The notes beneath the pieces are model-generated. The model was not told where the DNA came from and did not search any database. It worked only from the letters and a program-made list of their open reading frames with translations. Below are positions 1 through 11,499 of a stretch of DNA of 64,000 nt, in pieces. The stretch's first letter is position 1. Every line of letters begins with the position of its first letter. The DNA is from Trebouxia sp. TZW2008 (taxonomy: Eukaryota; Chlorophyta; Trebouxiophyceae; Trebouxiales; Trebouxiaceae): NCBI GenBank assembly GCA_002118135.1, contig BDIU01000062.1, forward strand, positions 310,001 to 374,000, read 5' to 3'. The position numbers were made by a program, and so were the translations under genes.

Positions 1-349
1 TTCATATTCATAAAACCTAACCTGCCAGATTCCAGTGTTGTGCACACATTCCCCCTGCTTAGTCATGCACACCCACTGACTAAACCATGACAAAACACTG
101 GAAATGCTTAGAAATAGCAAATGGTCAGTTGTCAGTGTTGTAAATATATATATATATCAGTGTATTGTATACTATACTAACAAATATATCACAGAAGTTG
201 CCAGACTACACAAACCCTGAGTACCTCCATAATTCACACTGAATAGATCTGAGCAGACTCTGACAAGCGTATGCACGCTCATAATCAATCACATTGCATG
301 CCGCTAGTTGTAGAGAACAGTGCCATAGCATTGGACCCTGCATGTCTTG
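1..349. other. AT-rich left edge, no gene seen
   Basis: This stretch lies downstream of the poly-Q ORF on its strand. It holds a short (TA)n run near 146-157 and no open frame worth calling. It may carry the 3' UTR and terminator of the poly-Q gene, but no clear signal was identified. Confidence 0.4.
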
Positions 350-826
350 TCACTTGTGCAGCTGCTGCTGCATTCCAAGACACACTGCTCTGATGCTTTC
401 AACAGCAGTGAGCAATTCCTGAAGCTGCGAGCCAATGTCACTTTGTGGCATTGACACCGGTGCCTGATCAGATGCAACATTAGCATCAGACACATTGCTG
501 ACATTGCTGCTGTGTTCCCATGCCACAGGCAGTTGAAGATTGGCTGATGCAGATCTCACAGTGGTACACCCAACAGGGGCTGACTTATGTCCAAGGCGAT
601 GCATTGATGGTTTACGCTGTACAAAACTCTGATGAGCACTCACTACACCAGCACTGTCTTTATGACTGGGCCGTTTCTGAAGGTGGCGGCCAGGAATTGT
701 GTTGTATGACCTTCGCTTCCAAACTTGCTTCAGCTGCTGTGACTGCTGCCTTTGTGGCTGCTGCTGCTGCTGCTGCTGTGGTGACTGCTGTGTTTGCAGC
801 AGCAACTGCTGTTGTGGCTGCTGTGT

Positions 827-880
<54 letters not shown>

Positions 881-1147
881 ACGGTGATGATGCTGCTGCT
901 GATGGTCTCGGAGCTGCTCAGCACCCTGTAGCTGCACGGTATCATTGTGCACAGCAGCACTTTGGCTCGCATTAGGCGCCATACTTTGCACATCTTGATG
1001 CACCGCCTGCTGCTGCCTGCCTTCATGCCGCGCTGTATTTGTTGAAGTCAGGCTAGCGCTGTGATCTGCCTGTGGCAAATCACCAAAAGAATGAGATTGG
1101 TGCTCCAGGGTCTGTCTCTGCTCATCATGCAAGCCGCCTGGTACTGC

Positions 1148-1184
<37 letters not shown>

Positions 1185-1238
1185 ACAGATGGTTGCTGAT
1201 GCAAATTTGGAATCCTGCTATCATGCAGGCTGTCCACA

Positions 1239-1272
<34 letters not shown>

Positions 1273-1807
1273 CATGACGATGGTGGTGATCCTCATCTGG
1301 GGATGCCTGTTGATGCGAGTAGGGTTGTACCACCCCAGTCATGGCTGCGTCTCCATGAGGCACCACCTCATGTGCATGATGCCGCTGCTGCCAACCCTGC
1401 AGCTTCTGTGGCGGCTGCAAACCTCCTAATGCTGGGTTAAGGACAAAGCCGTCACTGTACACTGGCAAAACCTGCTGCTGTTGCGGTGCCTGCAAACCTG
1501 CTGTTGCTGTGTCACAGACAGCGCCGTCACTGTACACTGGCAAGTGACCCCTCCTGTAGCTTTTGGTGCTGTACGCACTGTCGTGTGGCTCTGCAGCATC
1601 TTCAGTGTCATTGCTGCTGGGGCCACTCCCTGAAGGCTGGTTACTGTCCCCTGAGGGCATGTTGATCAGCACATGGCCCTGCTGATGTTGCACTGCTGAT
1701 GCATCTTCGTCTGCCCCTTCTGATGAGCTTGTACCTGAGGCTGCCTGCTGATCAGCGCTATCACCTGTAGCACAACTATTCAATTTCTTTTCTATCATTG
1801 TAGACAT
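350..1807 (-). CDS. Poly-glutamine low-complexity protein (485 aa)
   Basis: This is a single long open frame from ATG at 1807 to a stop near 350. The protein is rich in Gln, His and Ser, with several uninterrupted Gln runs encoded mostly by CAG; CTG runs lie on the plus strand near 755-880, 1150-1183 and 1241-1270. An internal repeat is visible in the N-terminal third: LPVYSDGxV followed by GLQxPQ occurs twice about 25 residues apart. No catalytic domain, signal peptide or membrane segment is seen. The C-terminus turns moderately basic and then ends in a short Leu-containing segment. Such proteins are often transcriptional or RNA-binding co-factors, but nothing here proves that. An in-frame stop lies just upstream of the ATG, so this start is reasonable; the ORF could also be a 3' exon of a larger gene entered through the TAG near 1796. 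Opposite-strand poly-Ala, poly-Cys and poly-Leu frames are shadows of the repeats. Confidence 0.6.
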
Positions 1808-1930
1808 GCGTTAGACAGGCTCAGCAGGCCCAGCTAGGTACGTACTGGAGCAATGAACTGTCTACAACCAATTTGGTCTTGTGCTATCCTAAAGCATCAA
1901 CTTCGACTTGTGCAAAGCAATGCGATCACT
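1803..1930 (-). repeat. Copy 1 of a dispersed repeat (partner at 37030-37125)
   Basis: Read on the minus strand, this segment matches plus-strand 37030-37125, including a conserved GTACGTACCTA box followed by GGGCCTGCTGAGCCTG. The likeness extends upstream over a TTTAGG-TAGCACA segment. It lies immediately upstream of the poly-Q ATG, so the element may provide its promoter or 5' UTR. The element class is unknown. Confidence 0.55.
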
Positions 1931-2614
1931 CCGCAGACTTTGACCTTTGTTGCAGGCTCATGCTGAGGCAAAGCAAGCAGCATCACAAAAATTGGTCAAC
2001 ACAAACCCAATCCTGATGAGGCGTCAGCTTGTTGACAGCAGGTGTTCAATCAACCAGACAATACATCGTATTATCCTTGCGACTCCACAGAAGGGGGTCA
2101 ACAGACAATGTCAAGGTGTTGTTGACCAGCGCTGTACATGTGCTTCAAGCCACTCTTTTGATATGCGCACACTCTAGCACAGGTGCTTGGTGTCTATGAC
2201 CCAAATCCTGTCTTGCCATGCGAATCAGTGCAAATACATTGTCAGGGGCAAGCAGCAGGCATGAGGTGTGTGAGGCAGACCTTGTGGAGATTTCAAGTCG
2301 TAGGGCTTGACTACATGCAGCTCAAGGACCTGCCATCACAGGTACGCTTTTTGTTAGGCAGGTGGTACAGCGACCAAACCTTATGGAGACTTCATGACAT
2401 AGGGCTTGACTTGCAGGCAGCTGAAGGAACTGTAAGCCCAGGGTATGCTATTCATTAGGCGGGTGTACTAGCTTGTGTGCTTTCATAACTTGAACGTTAG
2501 ACGTCCATTCTCTGATGCTCAGAACAAGCCAGCCTGGCAAGACAGAACTTGCGCCACACAAACCTAGCACTGTTGCTGGAAAGTGTAATATCACTATTAC
2601 CATTACAAAGATTA
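1931..2614. repeat. Intergenic region with decayed copies of the channel's last exon and a dispersed element
   Basis: On the minus strand, two degraded copies (about 2265-2330 and 2370-2425) of the KPYVMKSPQG-encoding part of the exon at 2615-2821 are visible. A reverse-oriented copy of the roughly 115-bp dispersed element lies at about 2500-2612. No intact gene is seen. Confidence 0.55.
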
Positions 2615-5090
2615 TTAGGCGGGTATACTAGCAGCCAGACCTTGTGGAGACTTCATGACATAGGGCTTCCCACTGCGGCGCGGATGCTTCAAGGTGGCAG
2701 AAGGGCGGTTTATCTCAAACTCGCTGTCTGATGAGAAGTGCCTGATGTCACTGTTGTCCTCATCAATGCCTTCTTCGTCTTCAGTGTCATAGTTGCCGTA
2801 CTGAAGCTCACTGTCCCGCTCCTATACAAGCACAAAAACCATTAATAACCATATTTACAATCCTGAAATGGTAATACGTAAGTTTCCCAAAACGGTAAAA
2901 TGCTCTCTTGCATTGACCTTTTGACAATCTTCATCTTCAGTGTCGTTGATGCCATACTGAGATTCAACTGTCTCTTCCCGTACAAGCACAACAGCCATCA
3001 TCGACTCTTCATGATCTTCATCTGTGGCGTTGTAGTTGCCGTACTGACCCTCACTGTCCCGCTCATGTACAAGCACAACAGCCATCAACTGCTTTGACAT
3101 CTGCATCTTCATTGTCATTGATGTCATACTAAAGATCACTGTCTCTCTCCCATACACGCACAACAGCCATTGACAAGACGGTGTGTACTGCATCTTTACG
3201 TGAGCTGGTACGACACACTTTGTGAGATTATGTCTTGTTGATGACACAACAGCTACTCAACAGCGCTCAACAAGATGATGCATGTGACATCCGTATTTGA
3301 GCTGGTGTGGGACATTGTGCTGTGTAAAAACTTGCTGCCACTGATGAGGGCCTTGCGCTGCACAGTCCTGGGGCTGTAGAAAAGCCCTGAGGAGGCCAGG
3401 ACAGAGTTGCACCATGGCACAGATGTACATCATACCAATGCGCACTCGTACTATATACATATGTACAATGGTGCAACTGGATTCTGTGCAAGAGCAGGCA
3501 TTGGCCTGGTTTGCAGCAATGAGCATATTCCAGGCAAAGATTTCTGTATGCATGCTCAGATTTGCTGCACATCCTCAAAATTGCAGCTGCTCAGAACAAG
3601 GCAGCATATGCACATAGCAACATGCAACAGTGTATGACAGGTTCACTGCTCACAACAGGACATCTGTCAGCTGTCACACTGTACAATTTGCATACTGACT
3701 GACTGGCTGAATGTTATCTGAAAGTACACACCTGGAAGTCAGAGCTCTTCATGCCCCACAGGTGCGGATGTTCAGACTGCCGACTCAACAGGTGCTGCTG
3801 TGCCCGTGACTCCTGCACTCACATGCATGTGTTAAATAGTGTAGATGATATGACTTGCATGCAAACCCACGAGGAGTGACTGCAGGCAATGGAGAGCAGC
3901 TGCATGTCGGTTGGTCTTTGACTCTTGCTCCTACGCTCACACACACAGGCTTGAGAAATGGATGCAGGGTACCATGATAGGACTAACCAGTAACCTGATC
4001 ACGGTGAATATGTCACAGTGAACTGACTGAAGTGAGCTGGTCACAGTGATTGGTCACAGAGAAGCTGCTATGCCTGGGTATTCTACATGCTCTTATGCAC
4101 AAACTGCAGGACATTTTCTGCATGTGCTGTCAACTTGCATTGTCATACGTGAAAAGCAAGATCACAGCTGTGGCCATGCAAAAGGCATGAGCTGTCATGC
4201 TGCCATGAGCTGCATGCATGAGACAGGTTTTTGCCAAGGTCACAGGCTGCGGACTTGCATATTCCACTGATTTGATCATTACAGACCAACTACAATTGGC
4301 ATGGACTGGAGGCATTGGGGACCAAACGCTTGCCAAGGTCACAGGTTTGAGACTTGGAGGCAGTGCATATTGGGATGATTTTCATGCAAAACAGCAGGAA
4401 AGCAAGACTGACCAGGATCTCTGCCACGTCTTCCTGCCAATCCACAATGGGCTGCAGATCTTGCATTGTGATCTCCCACAAAACACACGCTGTCAGAGCC
4501 CTGCAAAACGAGTTGCGTGTTACCGGCCATGCCTAAGCTGTGTCTTAAGATGTTGCCTTAGTTTGCCTTGATTGATGCTGCAATGCCTCATGACCTTGCA
4601 TCGTGATGTGACACTTCCCATATGCTGTCAGATCCCTGCAAGACAGGTGACACGTCAAAAGCAATTGTTAAATTGTCTTTCATGACTTTGTTTTGTTGTT
4701 GCCTCGAAGCTGCAATGTCTCATGTGTTGTAGCCCTGTTCCCGTCTTGTGAATACTGCAACATCTTGCCTAATGCTGCCTCGTGTTTGTTTGACCAATGC
4801 TACAGTGTCTCAGGTTGTGTTGCCTTGCTGGTGCCTGATCAATGCAACAATGTCCCATTTGAGTTTGCGGTACTGTGGCAACACCACATTCACACCACAT
4901 CCTAATTGTGTGTCAAATGCTACATTGTCTGATGCAATAGCCTGCCTGTGGCTTGCTCGGTACTGTACAGGAAGCTAATCTGCAAATCATGCCTGGCACA
5001 GCATGCATTACTGCTGGTGCAGCACTGCTTCAAAACAAGTCCTTGAACGCCTTGCATTGCATACAGCCTGATGACGCTGCCCATGGGGAT

Positions 5091-5140
<50 letters not shown>

Positions 5141-6451
5141 GAAGCAGCCACAGCAGCAGCAAAGCAAAGTACAGCAGTCATATCCTGCTGCAAAGATTGA
5201 CAATACATTAGAGTTAGCTGTAGCTACCAAAGTCATAGCTTGCTGCAAAGCTTTGCACTGCAGAAGAGGGACTACCTGTAGCCACATGGCCTGACACTGT
5301 ACTGCCCTTGTGATCCAGCCAACAAGGCTGTTTCCCCAACAATGGCAGGGGCCTTCTCTGTTTCCGCCTCCCTGTAGTGATATGTGGCAATGACATCACC
5401 TGCGTACCAGATGAGCTTGTCAAGCGACGCACAAGAAGCAATCAATCTACACTGGCAAACGTCAACAGGAGTCTCTGTCTCGCCCCTTCACCTCAACCTA
5501 TGGTGCCAACCTTGTGAGTAATCGCTGTTTGCATTTTATTTGAGCTGTGACAACACGCAGATAATGTACTGTTGATGACGACGACAAAGGCGCACCTACA
5601 TGCAACATAAGGCGGAGTCTACAGGGTGTCAGTGGGGCACAAGGTTCATGCCACTTTGTGGAAGCTTCTGTTATGCACTTGAAGCCTATATTTGTATGCA
5701 GCTTCAATTACAGGCAATGCAAATTGTCACAGGGGCGCAGCTTCATGCAAGAGCCATATGCAGTCAGCAGAGTCTCCCTGGGCACAGGATTCCTGTCCTG
5801 GCTCAACCCTTGGCAGGGTTGTTTTGTTTGTTGTGGTTCTGACACTGATTCTGAGCTGCAAGGAGCTCAAATGCAATGAGACAAACAAGAGGGGTTACAA
5901 TGATACTGCGCACCTTCATGCAAGAGCCATATGCAGTCGGCAGGGTCCCCCTGAGCACAGATCTCATGCCCTGGTGCCACCTTTGTGGGAGTTGCCCTCC
6001 CAGCTATCATAAACTGCGTCTCCTCAGGCAGGTCCTGCAGGAAACAAGCAAGCAACTCGACTGTCGACAGTTGATGGCAAATCACCAAATCAAGGTTCTT
6101 GCAGGAGGCATCACACGAATGCAGGGAGCGTTGATAGCAATTTGACAAATCAAAGTTGATAGCAACCTGACAGTTCAAAATTAATAGCAACTTGACTAAT
6201 CAAGCTTGTTGCAGAAGACATCACACAAATGCTGGGACAGCAACTTGACAAATCACACTTGTACCAGCTTGACAAAGCAAGCTTGCTGCAGAAGACACAA
6301 ACAAATGCAGCATGAACAGAACAAGCATGCCAAGTCAGCAGAACAACACGCACCACAGGACACAACACTCTCACAACAAGACGCAACACTCTCACAGCAG
6401 AACAGCTGGTTAGCGTAACGCAGAGACAATGCAGCAACAGCAACAGCAACG

Positions 6452-6499
<48 letters not shown>

Positions 6500-9400
6500 C
6501 ATGGCTTGAGCCACACACATCTTGCGCTTGTGCTGTCAATTGCAGTATATTGATACTGTACCCCGTTGACACCATGCGCAAGGCTGCAGCAGGCGGGCAC
6601 TGGTAAAGGTGGCGCTTATGTAACAAAATTTATGAAATGCATGATGCTGTACAATCCATTTTACTTTATTGCTTTGTGCTTACACTGAAGGTGTCCAGCT
6701 TGCTCATGACTGCTTGATTGGACCGCCATGCCACTTGAGCCCTGAGGTGGGTTGGCAGCTCCTTGAACAGGTTCAGATCATTCTCGACAACTGTCTGACG
6801 CACCCATACCTGCATCCACAATTGAACTTACAATATGCATATGTTTGCACCAGTCACCAACCACTAGAAGTCCCAATGTTTGGCAGGATGAGGGCATGCT
6901 TTTCCTGAGCAGCTAGTCCTGGCATTGGTCTAGACCTTTCTTCAACTCTTTCATCCTTGTTTTTTGTGTCAGCTAGTCCTGGCATTGGTCTAGACCATTT
7001 TTCAACTCTTGAATCCTTTCTTTCATTCTTTCTGTGTGAGCTTCTTGCATGAGCAGGTTGTGCATGCAGGCAGCTAGTGTTGGGGTTAGTACAACTGGGC
7101 ACCTGAGCAAATGCCTGTTCAATAGTGAGCTTCACACAAGCACTGAGAGCTGATTGGACCCATGAACGTTTGAGATGATTTTTGGTGACACTGCTAGCCA
7201 ACACAACGGCTGGACCATCTGAATCACAAGACATGTTCCAGGTTGTGTGGTCAACAAACCTCTGCATAGTAAGCTCTGATTTTGCCCTTCAAGTCTCTTG
7301 GCAGCTTCACCCGGCCCATCCACTCTGACACTGTTCCCATCTTCTCTCTGAACATCTGCGCCTCCTTCACCTCTTGACTTGCTCTCTGCAAACACGGCGT
7401 CATGTCAGCTCAAGCACACATGCCAGACAGTAGGTGACTGATGCAGCCTACTGCTTTTGATAGTATCACAGTGGTCATTGTCATCAGTGCAATGCTGATG
7501 ATGATGTTATAAGATTCTTATCAGAGTGGTGATGAAGATGATGAGACTTGGGATTGTTGTCATGATGAGCACAGAACGCTGCAGGGAAGCAACAAAGGGC
7601 AGCCTTACGCTGCTGGATGCCGCCTCTACATGTCAAGTCATAAACGTCCTGTCCTTTGGCATGGCGTATGCAGCACAGCACAGCACAGCACAGCACAGCA
7701 CAGCACAGCACAGCACAGCACAGCACAGCATGCACTTACCTGCAGCAAGCTTGTGATGGACCCCAACAGGATGCCAAAGAACAGCACGCCTGTGATCTGT
7801 GACATAAGCATCACAGCGCGCTCTGCATTGGTGATGGGCAAGATGTCTCCAAAACCAATGGTTGACACTGTCGTGAGTGACCAGTAGGCCGCTGCCAGGT
7901 ACACATCTGGTCCAGGAATGGACTTTGCCTGTATTGAAAACATTGCCATTTTCTATGGCAGCTGAGCATAGTGGCGTTGCCAAGAATGCCACTCAGTGCT
8001 TTTATTTCAGGTATATGCATTTGACTTGAGGTATATGCATTTGATTTGAGGTATGTGCATGAGCATGCAGAGCAGTGGTCACATTCAAATGACACAGCCT
8101 GAGTGACAGCTGACACAGCCTGCGTGACAGCTGAGAGTGGTGGCTTTGCCATGAAAAGTTTGTTTGAGGCATCCAAGAGCAACATACAAAACCCCAGTGG
8201 CTTTGGAAAAAGTGCTACAGATCAAAAGCTTTGTAATATCAGCGGCTGAACGCAGGGGGTACGCTGCACCATGCCCTGCTTGACAAAACAGGCACGGGTT
8301 TTGTTTGAAGTGCTCCTGAAGGTACAAAAATCGCTCCTAATTTTGGAGGAAGTAAGCTGGGATGTAATGCTTTGGGCCTCACGGTCGAGCACATTGTCAG
8401 TCACATTGCAGCCCTTCCATCTGTCTGATTCCAAAACTCATACACCACACTCTGGATTTTCACAACATGCAAGCAGGCAGGCAGGCAGGCAGTCAGCCAG
8501 TTCAACATTTTGCGCTCCAAACTTGAAGCTTCAGTAGCCTGTCACTTAGCAGCCTAAATGTTGGCATTGAGTATGGCATAAAAGCACTCAGAAATCACAG
8601 GCCAAACGCCAGCTAATGCCAGCAGGCTCACCTCTGTGTCTGTGAGTTCGCTTTCGCCATCGCTGCCAAAGCTGTTCACAAAGGGGGTGTAGTTGTTGAT
8701 CCAGGTACCTGTCATCTTTTCTCGGTATGCCACAAAAACCCTGCAGGAAGCCATGCATGTCACAACAATATGCCCTTGCTGGACGCTTCGTGACCAAATC
8801 GCATGTAGCATGGGCGCTTCATGCCGTCACCTCCTCTTGGTATGCCACAACACCCTGCACCAACCCATGCATCATAATGTAAATATATTGATCGACTGCA
8901 GTTTCCAGCATATATTGCAAAATGTGTGTGGTCCAAGTCCTGTCTCGCCAGGCGGGCTTGTTTTGAGAGTCACGACAAGGATGTCTGTCTGATGCATGTT
9001 GCAACAATGTTTCCCAGGCCACAGGTCATGACAATAGTGCCTGATTTGGCAAAATACTCAATCTGTTTGACAAAGAGCTTTGCGTCTGTGTCCAACAAGC
9101 AAATCTGCATTCCTGGCATGGCACTGCTGACATCAAGTTGTGATTGCAGCTGCACGAGTGTAATCAATAACTATCATTGGATCTGCAATTCTTGCATGAA
9201 TCTGATGACGACTGGGATAGACTAGGCCTGTAGACTTGACATTTCATGCGCAAGCAAGGCAAGCATCACTGCGGCAACATGAACATGCCTTACAGTAGAA
9301 AATCTGCACAACATGAAAGACATAGGCGGCATAACACAAATCAGGCTGGGGAGTTGATGGCCGCACCAGATGCAGGCAACGAAGTTGATGAAAAGGCCCA

Positions 9401-11499
9401 CAATGTACAACAGCTGTGCCAAATAGCACAGGCGCACAGGCAAGGCGCGGTTCACAAGTGGCACACGCTAAGGAGCAGTCAATGACATCACAAACTTCAA
9501 GAAAAGACCCAAGCAGCACAGAAGACATCAGGCTGGGGAGATGTTGACCATACCAGATGCAGGCAAGGAAGTTGATGAAGAGGCCCACAATGTACAGCAG
9601 CTGTGCCAGATAGGATAGCCACACTGGCAAGGCACGGTTGATGAGTGGCACACGCGTCTGGGGAGCAGTCAGAGACATCACAAACAGCTGCTGCAGTAGG
9701 CGCATCAATCTCAGCAACCTGCACTCCAGCACAAGGAGCTTTGTTGAAGTTTGTCTCACATGAATGCATACCAAATCAAAACATGCAAATCATCAACATA
9801 TACTATTGATACTCGACTTAGTCCTGCTGCAAAAGTCAAGTCAGTTCAAATAGAGAGTGATCACACAGCACAAGACACGGTACTGCAAGGTAGGTTGTCT
9901 TTGCCTGATACATCACAAGCCACAGATATGACACTCTCAGTGAACAATGAGCAGCTTTGCTACAATCACTGTACTTGCTGCAGAGAACTGATAAGACAGT
10001 TCTGTTTGCGCTAGAACCACAAGCTTCACAAGACCTATCAGCTGTCAGTACACAGAAGTAGGCTGGCTGCTAAGGCAACATGCTTGCCTGAGGGCTCTCA
10101 GGATCTGGATAACTTGAATGATGGTACCACTGCCTGTGCCGGCTGAACCCAGTCCATACCCAATACACTGCAACCAAGCAGTCTTTTGCTGAGTCCACGA
10201 CTATACCACACATGCTTTTTGGCAGGCAAGACATGGCCATGTCGCAGCACACTGCAGGCCAACTAGTCCTGTGCTGACTTCAACGCTATTCTATGCAACC
10301 TTTTGCACAAGCCGATTAGCAAAATAGCCGTGTCATGTATGTGCAGTGATGTGTGCTGGCTGAGCCCAATCTGTGCCAATACACTGCAAGCCATCCCACG
10401 TCCAACTGAGACCACTCACAAGGCATGCAGGCCTTTGTGCAGAATTGCCATGCTATGTGTATGCAGTCATATGTGCCAGCTGGCCTTAGGCCATACCCAA
10501 TACATTGCAAGACATCCAGTCTCCCATTAAGACCATCACTGCATGCCTGTCTCTTGTGCAAGCCAAACAGTAATATGGAATGCCTTCGCATGAAAAGCGT
10601 TAGCTTGAGTCTGCTGACGTCACCAAGGCATGCACACGTAGCTAATTGCACCGCTCATATGAAGGTTATTGTGACAGGCCACATGCAAGGGAGCAACATA
10701 GCATTGACGACTGGCGAGGATGTGCGTGGCTTACCTGCACTACGAAGACCATGCTGGAAATTAGATCAAAAATGAAGGTGCTATGCCACACATAGAACTC
10801 AGCAATCTTGCTTCGTTTCAGCACAATTCGCTTGCGCAGGTTGTGGGTGGCAACAAAAGCCACGTTCCAGCTGCTGAGCAATTCACACGCGAAAGTGATA
10901 CCTGCAGCAAGCAGTGAATTGCGTAGAAAGCATTCATGCTTTTGCCAAGATGGTGACACACATGGTGACGACACTGGAACATTTAGAGATTCGTAACAGC
11001 ATGAAGAAGAAGACTAGTTTACTACTGTAGTCATCTGTAAACCTATTTGCATGGCGCTGCATGATGTCTTTTGTCAAAGACGGTCAAGGCACACATAGAC
11101 AACAAAGTCTTACCAGCAATAAAGTCAAAGTACCCAACCCAATCCCACTGCACTGATGATGTATTGAAACCCACACCAATGGGCACAACAAATGCAGTGT
11201 ATGTTGCATCCATGAACAGGACATAGGCGCACCACCAACCGTACAGCTTGCTGTAAGGGTTCACAACTGGCATGCCTTTCCTCCAGAAGAAGGTTGTCCT
11301 GCAACAGCACCCCAGGGCTGAGCAGGCAGGTGGACAACTTAAGCCATGCTCGAAGTGTCGCGCAGTATGACCACCTTTCTGAGCCTTTCACGGCTTTCTG
11401 TACCCTCACAACCTCTGTCTCAGCCTTGGGCGTTGGCTGCGAATTTCTATGTAGCTGGTCCCACTGCTTGTCGTCGACCTCAATGGTGCGGTTGACCAT
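2615..11499 (-). CDS. Voltage-gated-type K+ channel with C-linker and cyclic-nucleotide-binding domain
   Basis: A six-TM cation channel is rebuilt from phase-consistent exons: 11375-11499, 11114-11298, 10735-10901, 10088-10167, 9554-9718, 8632-8740, 7740-7928, 7260-7385, 6684-6809, 5924-6034, 5276-5399 and 4413-4500, with a likely last exon at 2615-2821. In order it encodes S1 (after NPYSKLYGWW), S2, S3 (FDLISSMVFVVQ), an Arg-repeat S4 (ILRALRLLRLMRLL), S5, a turret, the pore with filter TIGFGD (K+-selective type), S6, a C-linker (FREKMG...WM...LP) and a CNBD with GETALL. In the phosphate-binding cassette the Arg is kept but the following residues (RPCGYRA) differ from the usual RTA(T/S)VRA, so ligand binding is uncertain. 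The last exon is acidic (DTEDEEGIDEDNSD) and ends in TAA. The first exon uses a weak GTGGTC donor and is the least certain. The S4 intron uses a GC donor at 10087. Introns are full of decayed exon copies and CAG-type microsatellites. It probably sits in the plasma membrane, cilium or an internal membrane. Confidence 0.85.
2920..3160 (-). repeat. Three decayed copies of the acidic terminal exon of the channel
   Basis: Upstream of the exon at 2615-2821 in the gene's direction, its first 20 or so codons recur three times (about 3157-3090, 3064-2990 and 2980-2920). Examples are ERDSEGQYGNYNATDED and ESQYGINDTEDED, compared with ERDSELQYGNYDTEDEE in the called exon. The copy at 3157 carries a stop. 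The flanking acceptor context (TTGTGCTTGTA) is duplicated too, so intron and exon were copied together. Confidence 0.75.
3161..4412. other. Long channel intron, no exon recognised
   Basis: This lies between the CNBD end exon and the acidic last exon. A GTGACCTTGGCAAG-like segment recurs at about 4235 and 4330 on the minus strand, hinting at further duplication. Open frames here have no convincing content. Confidence 0.35.
5090..5160. repeat. (CAG)n microsatellite in a channel intron
   Basis: A near-perfect CAG run of about 45 bases becomes CAG/AAG/CAA-mixed. It is located between the CNBD exons at 4413-4500 and 5276-5399. The open frames through it on both strands are repeat artefacts. Confidence 0.9.
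5737..5822 (-). repeat. Decayed copy of a CNBD exon
   Basis: On the minus strand this encodes CAQGDSADCIWLLHEAAP, a copy of CAQGDPADCIWLLHEG in the exon at 5924-6034. It lies about 185 bp further downstream in the gene. The donor GGTGCG is changed to GCTGCG, so it is probably not spliced as the original is. Confidence 0.85.
6427..6500. repeat. (CAACAG)n microsatellite in a channel intron
   Basis: A hexanucleotide array of about 70 bp, almost perfect at its right end. It lies in the intron between the two N-terminal CNBD exons. Confidence 0.9.
7672..7731. repeat. (CAGCA)n pentanucleotide array abutting the pore-exon donor
   Basis: About 11 perfect CAGCA units lie within ten bases of the 5' splice site of the K+ channel pore exon (exon ends at 7740 on the minus strand). 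In the transcript this is a TGCTG/CTGTG-type run directly after the GTAAGT donor, so array length could influence splicing. Confidence 0.9.
8819..8880 (-). pseudogene. Partial copy of the channel turret exon
   Basis: The minus strand carries a GTGCAG acceptor followed by codons for VVAYQEEVTA, matching FVAYREKMTG at the start of the exon at 8632-8740. A stop follows at once. It lies about 120 bp upstream of the true exon in the gene's direction. Confidence 0.7.
9367..9495 (-). pseudogene. Duplicated S4-S5 linker/S5 exon of the channel (pseudo-exon)
   Basis: This encodes PLVNRALPVRLCYLAQ and YIVGLFINFVACIW, a close copy of the active exon (PLINRALPVWLSYLAQ, YIVGLFINFLACIW) 187 bp upstream in the gene. 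The copy begins inside the exon, lacks the S4 arginine part and acceptor, and has an in-frame TAG before RVPLVNR. The donor region (GTGCGG) persists. It is a fossil rather than a mutually exclusive exon. Confidence 0.85.
10330..10530 (-). repeat. Two decayed copies of the S3-S4 exon region
   Basis: The 80-nt exon at 10088-10167 (CIGYGLGSAGTG... leading into S4) with its TTGCAG acceptor recurs twice upstream. At about 10360-10385 TGTATTGGCACAGATTGGGC is seen, and at about 10480-10510 TGTATTGGGTATGGCC. Both lose the frame. The flanking intron is copied as well. Confidence 0.7.

Noticed and set aside
699..1429. Poly-Cys, poly-Ala, poly-Leu and poly-Ser open frames on both strands
   Set aside because: They are other frames of the CTG/CAG runs in the poly-Q ORF.
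9367..9718. Mutually exclusive functional exons in the channel
   Set aside because: The second copy lacks its acceptor and S4 part and has an in-frame stop.
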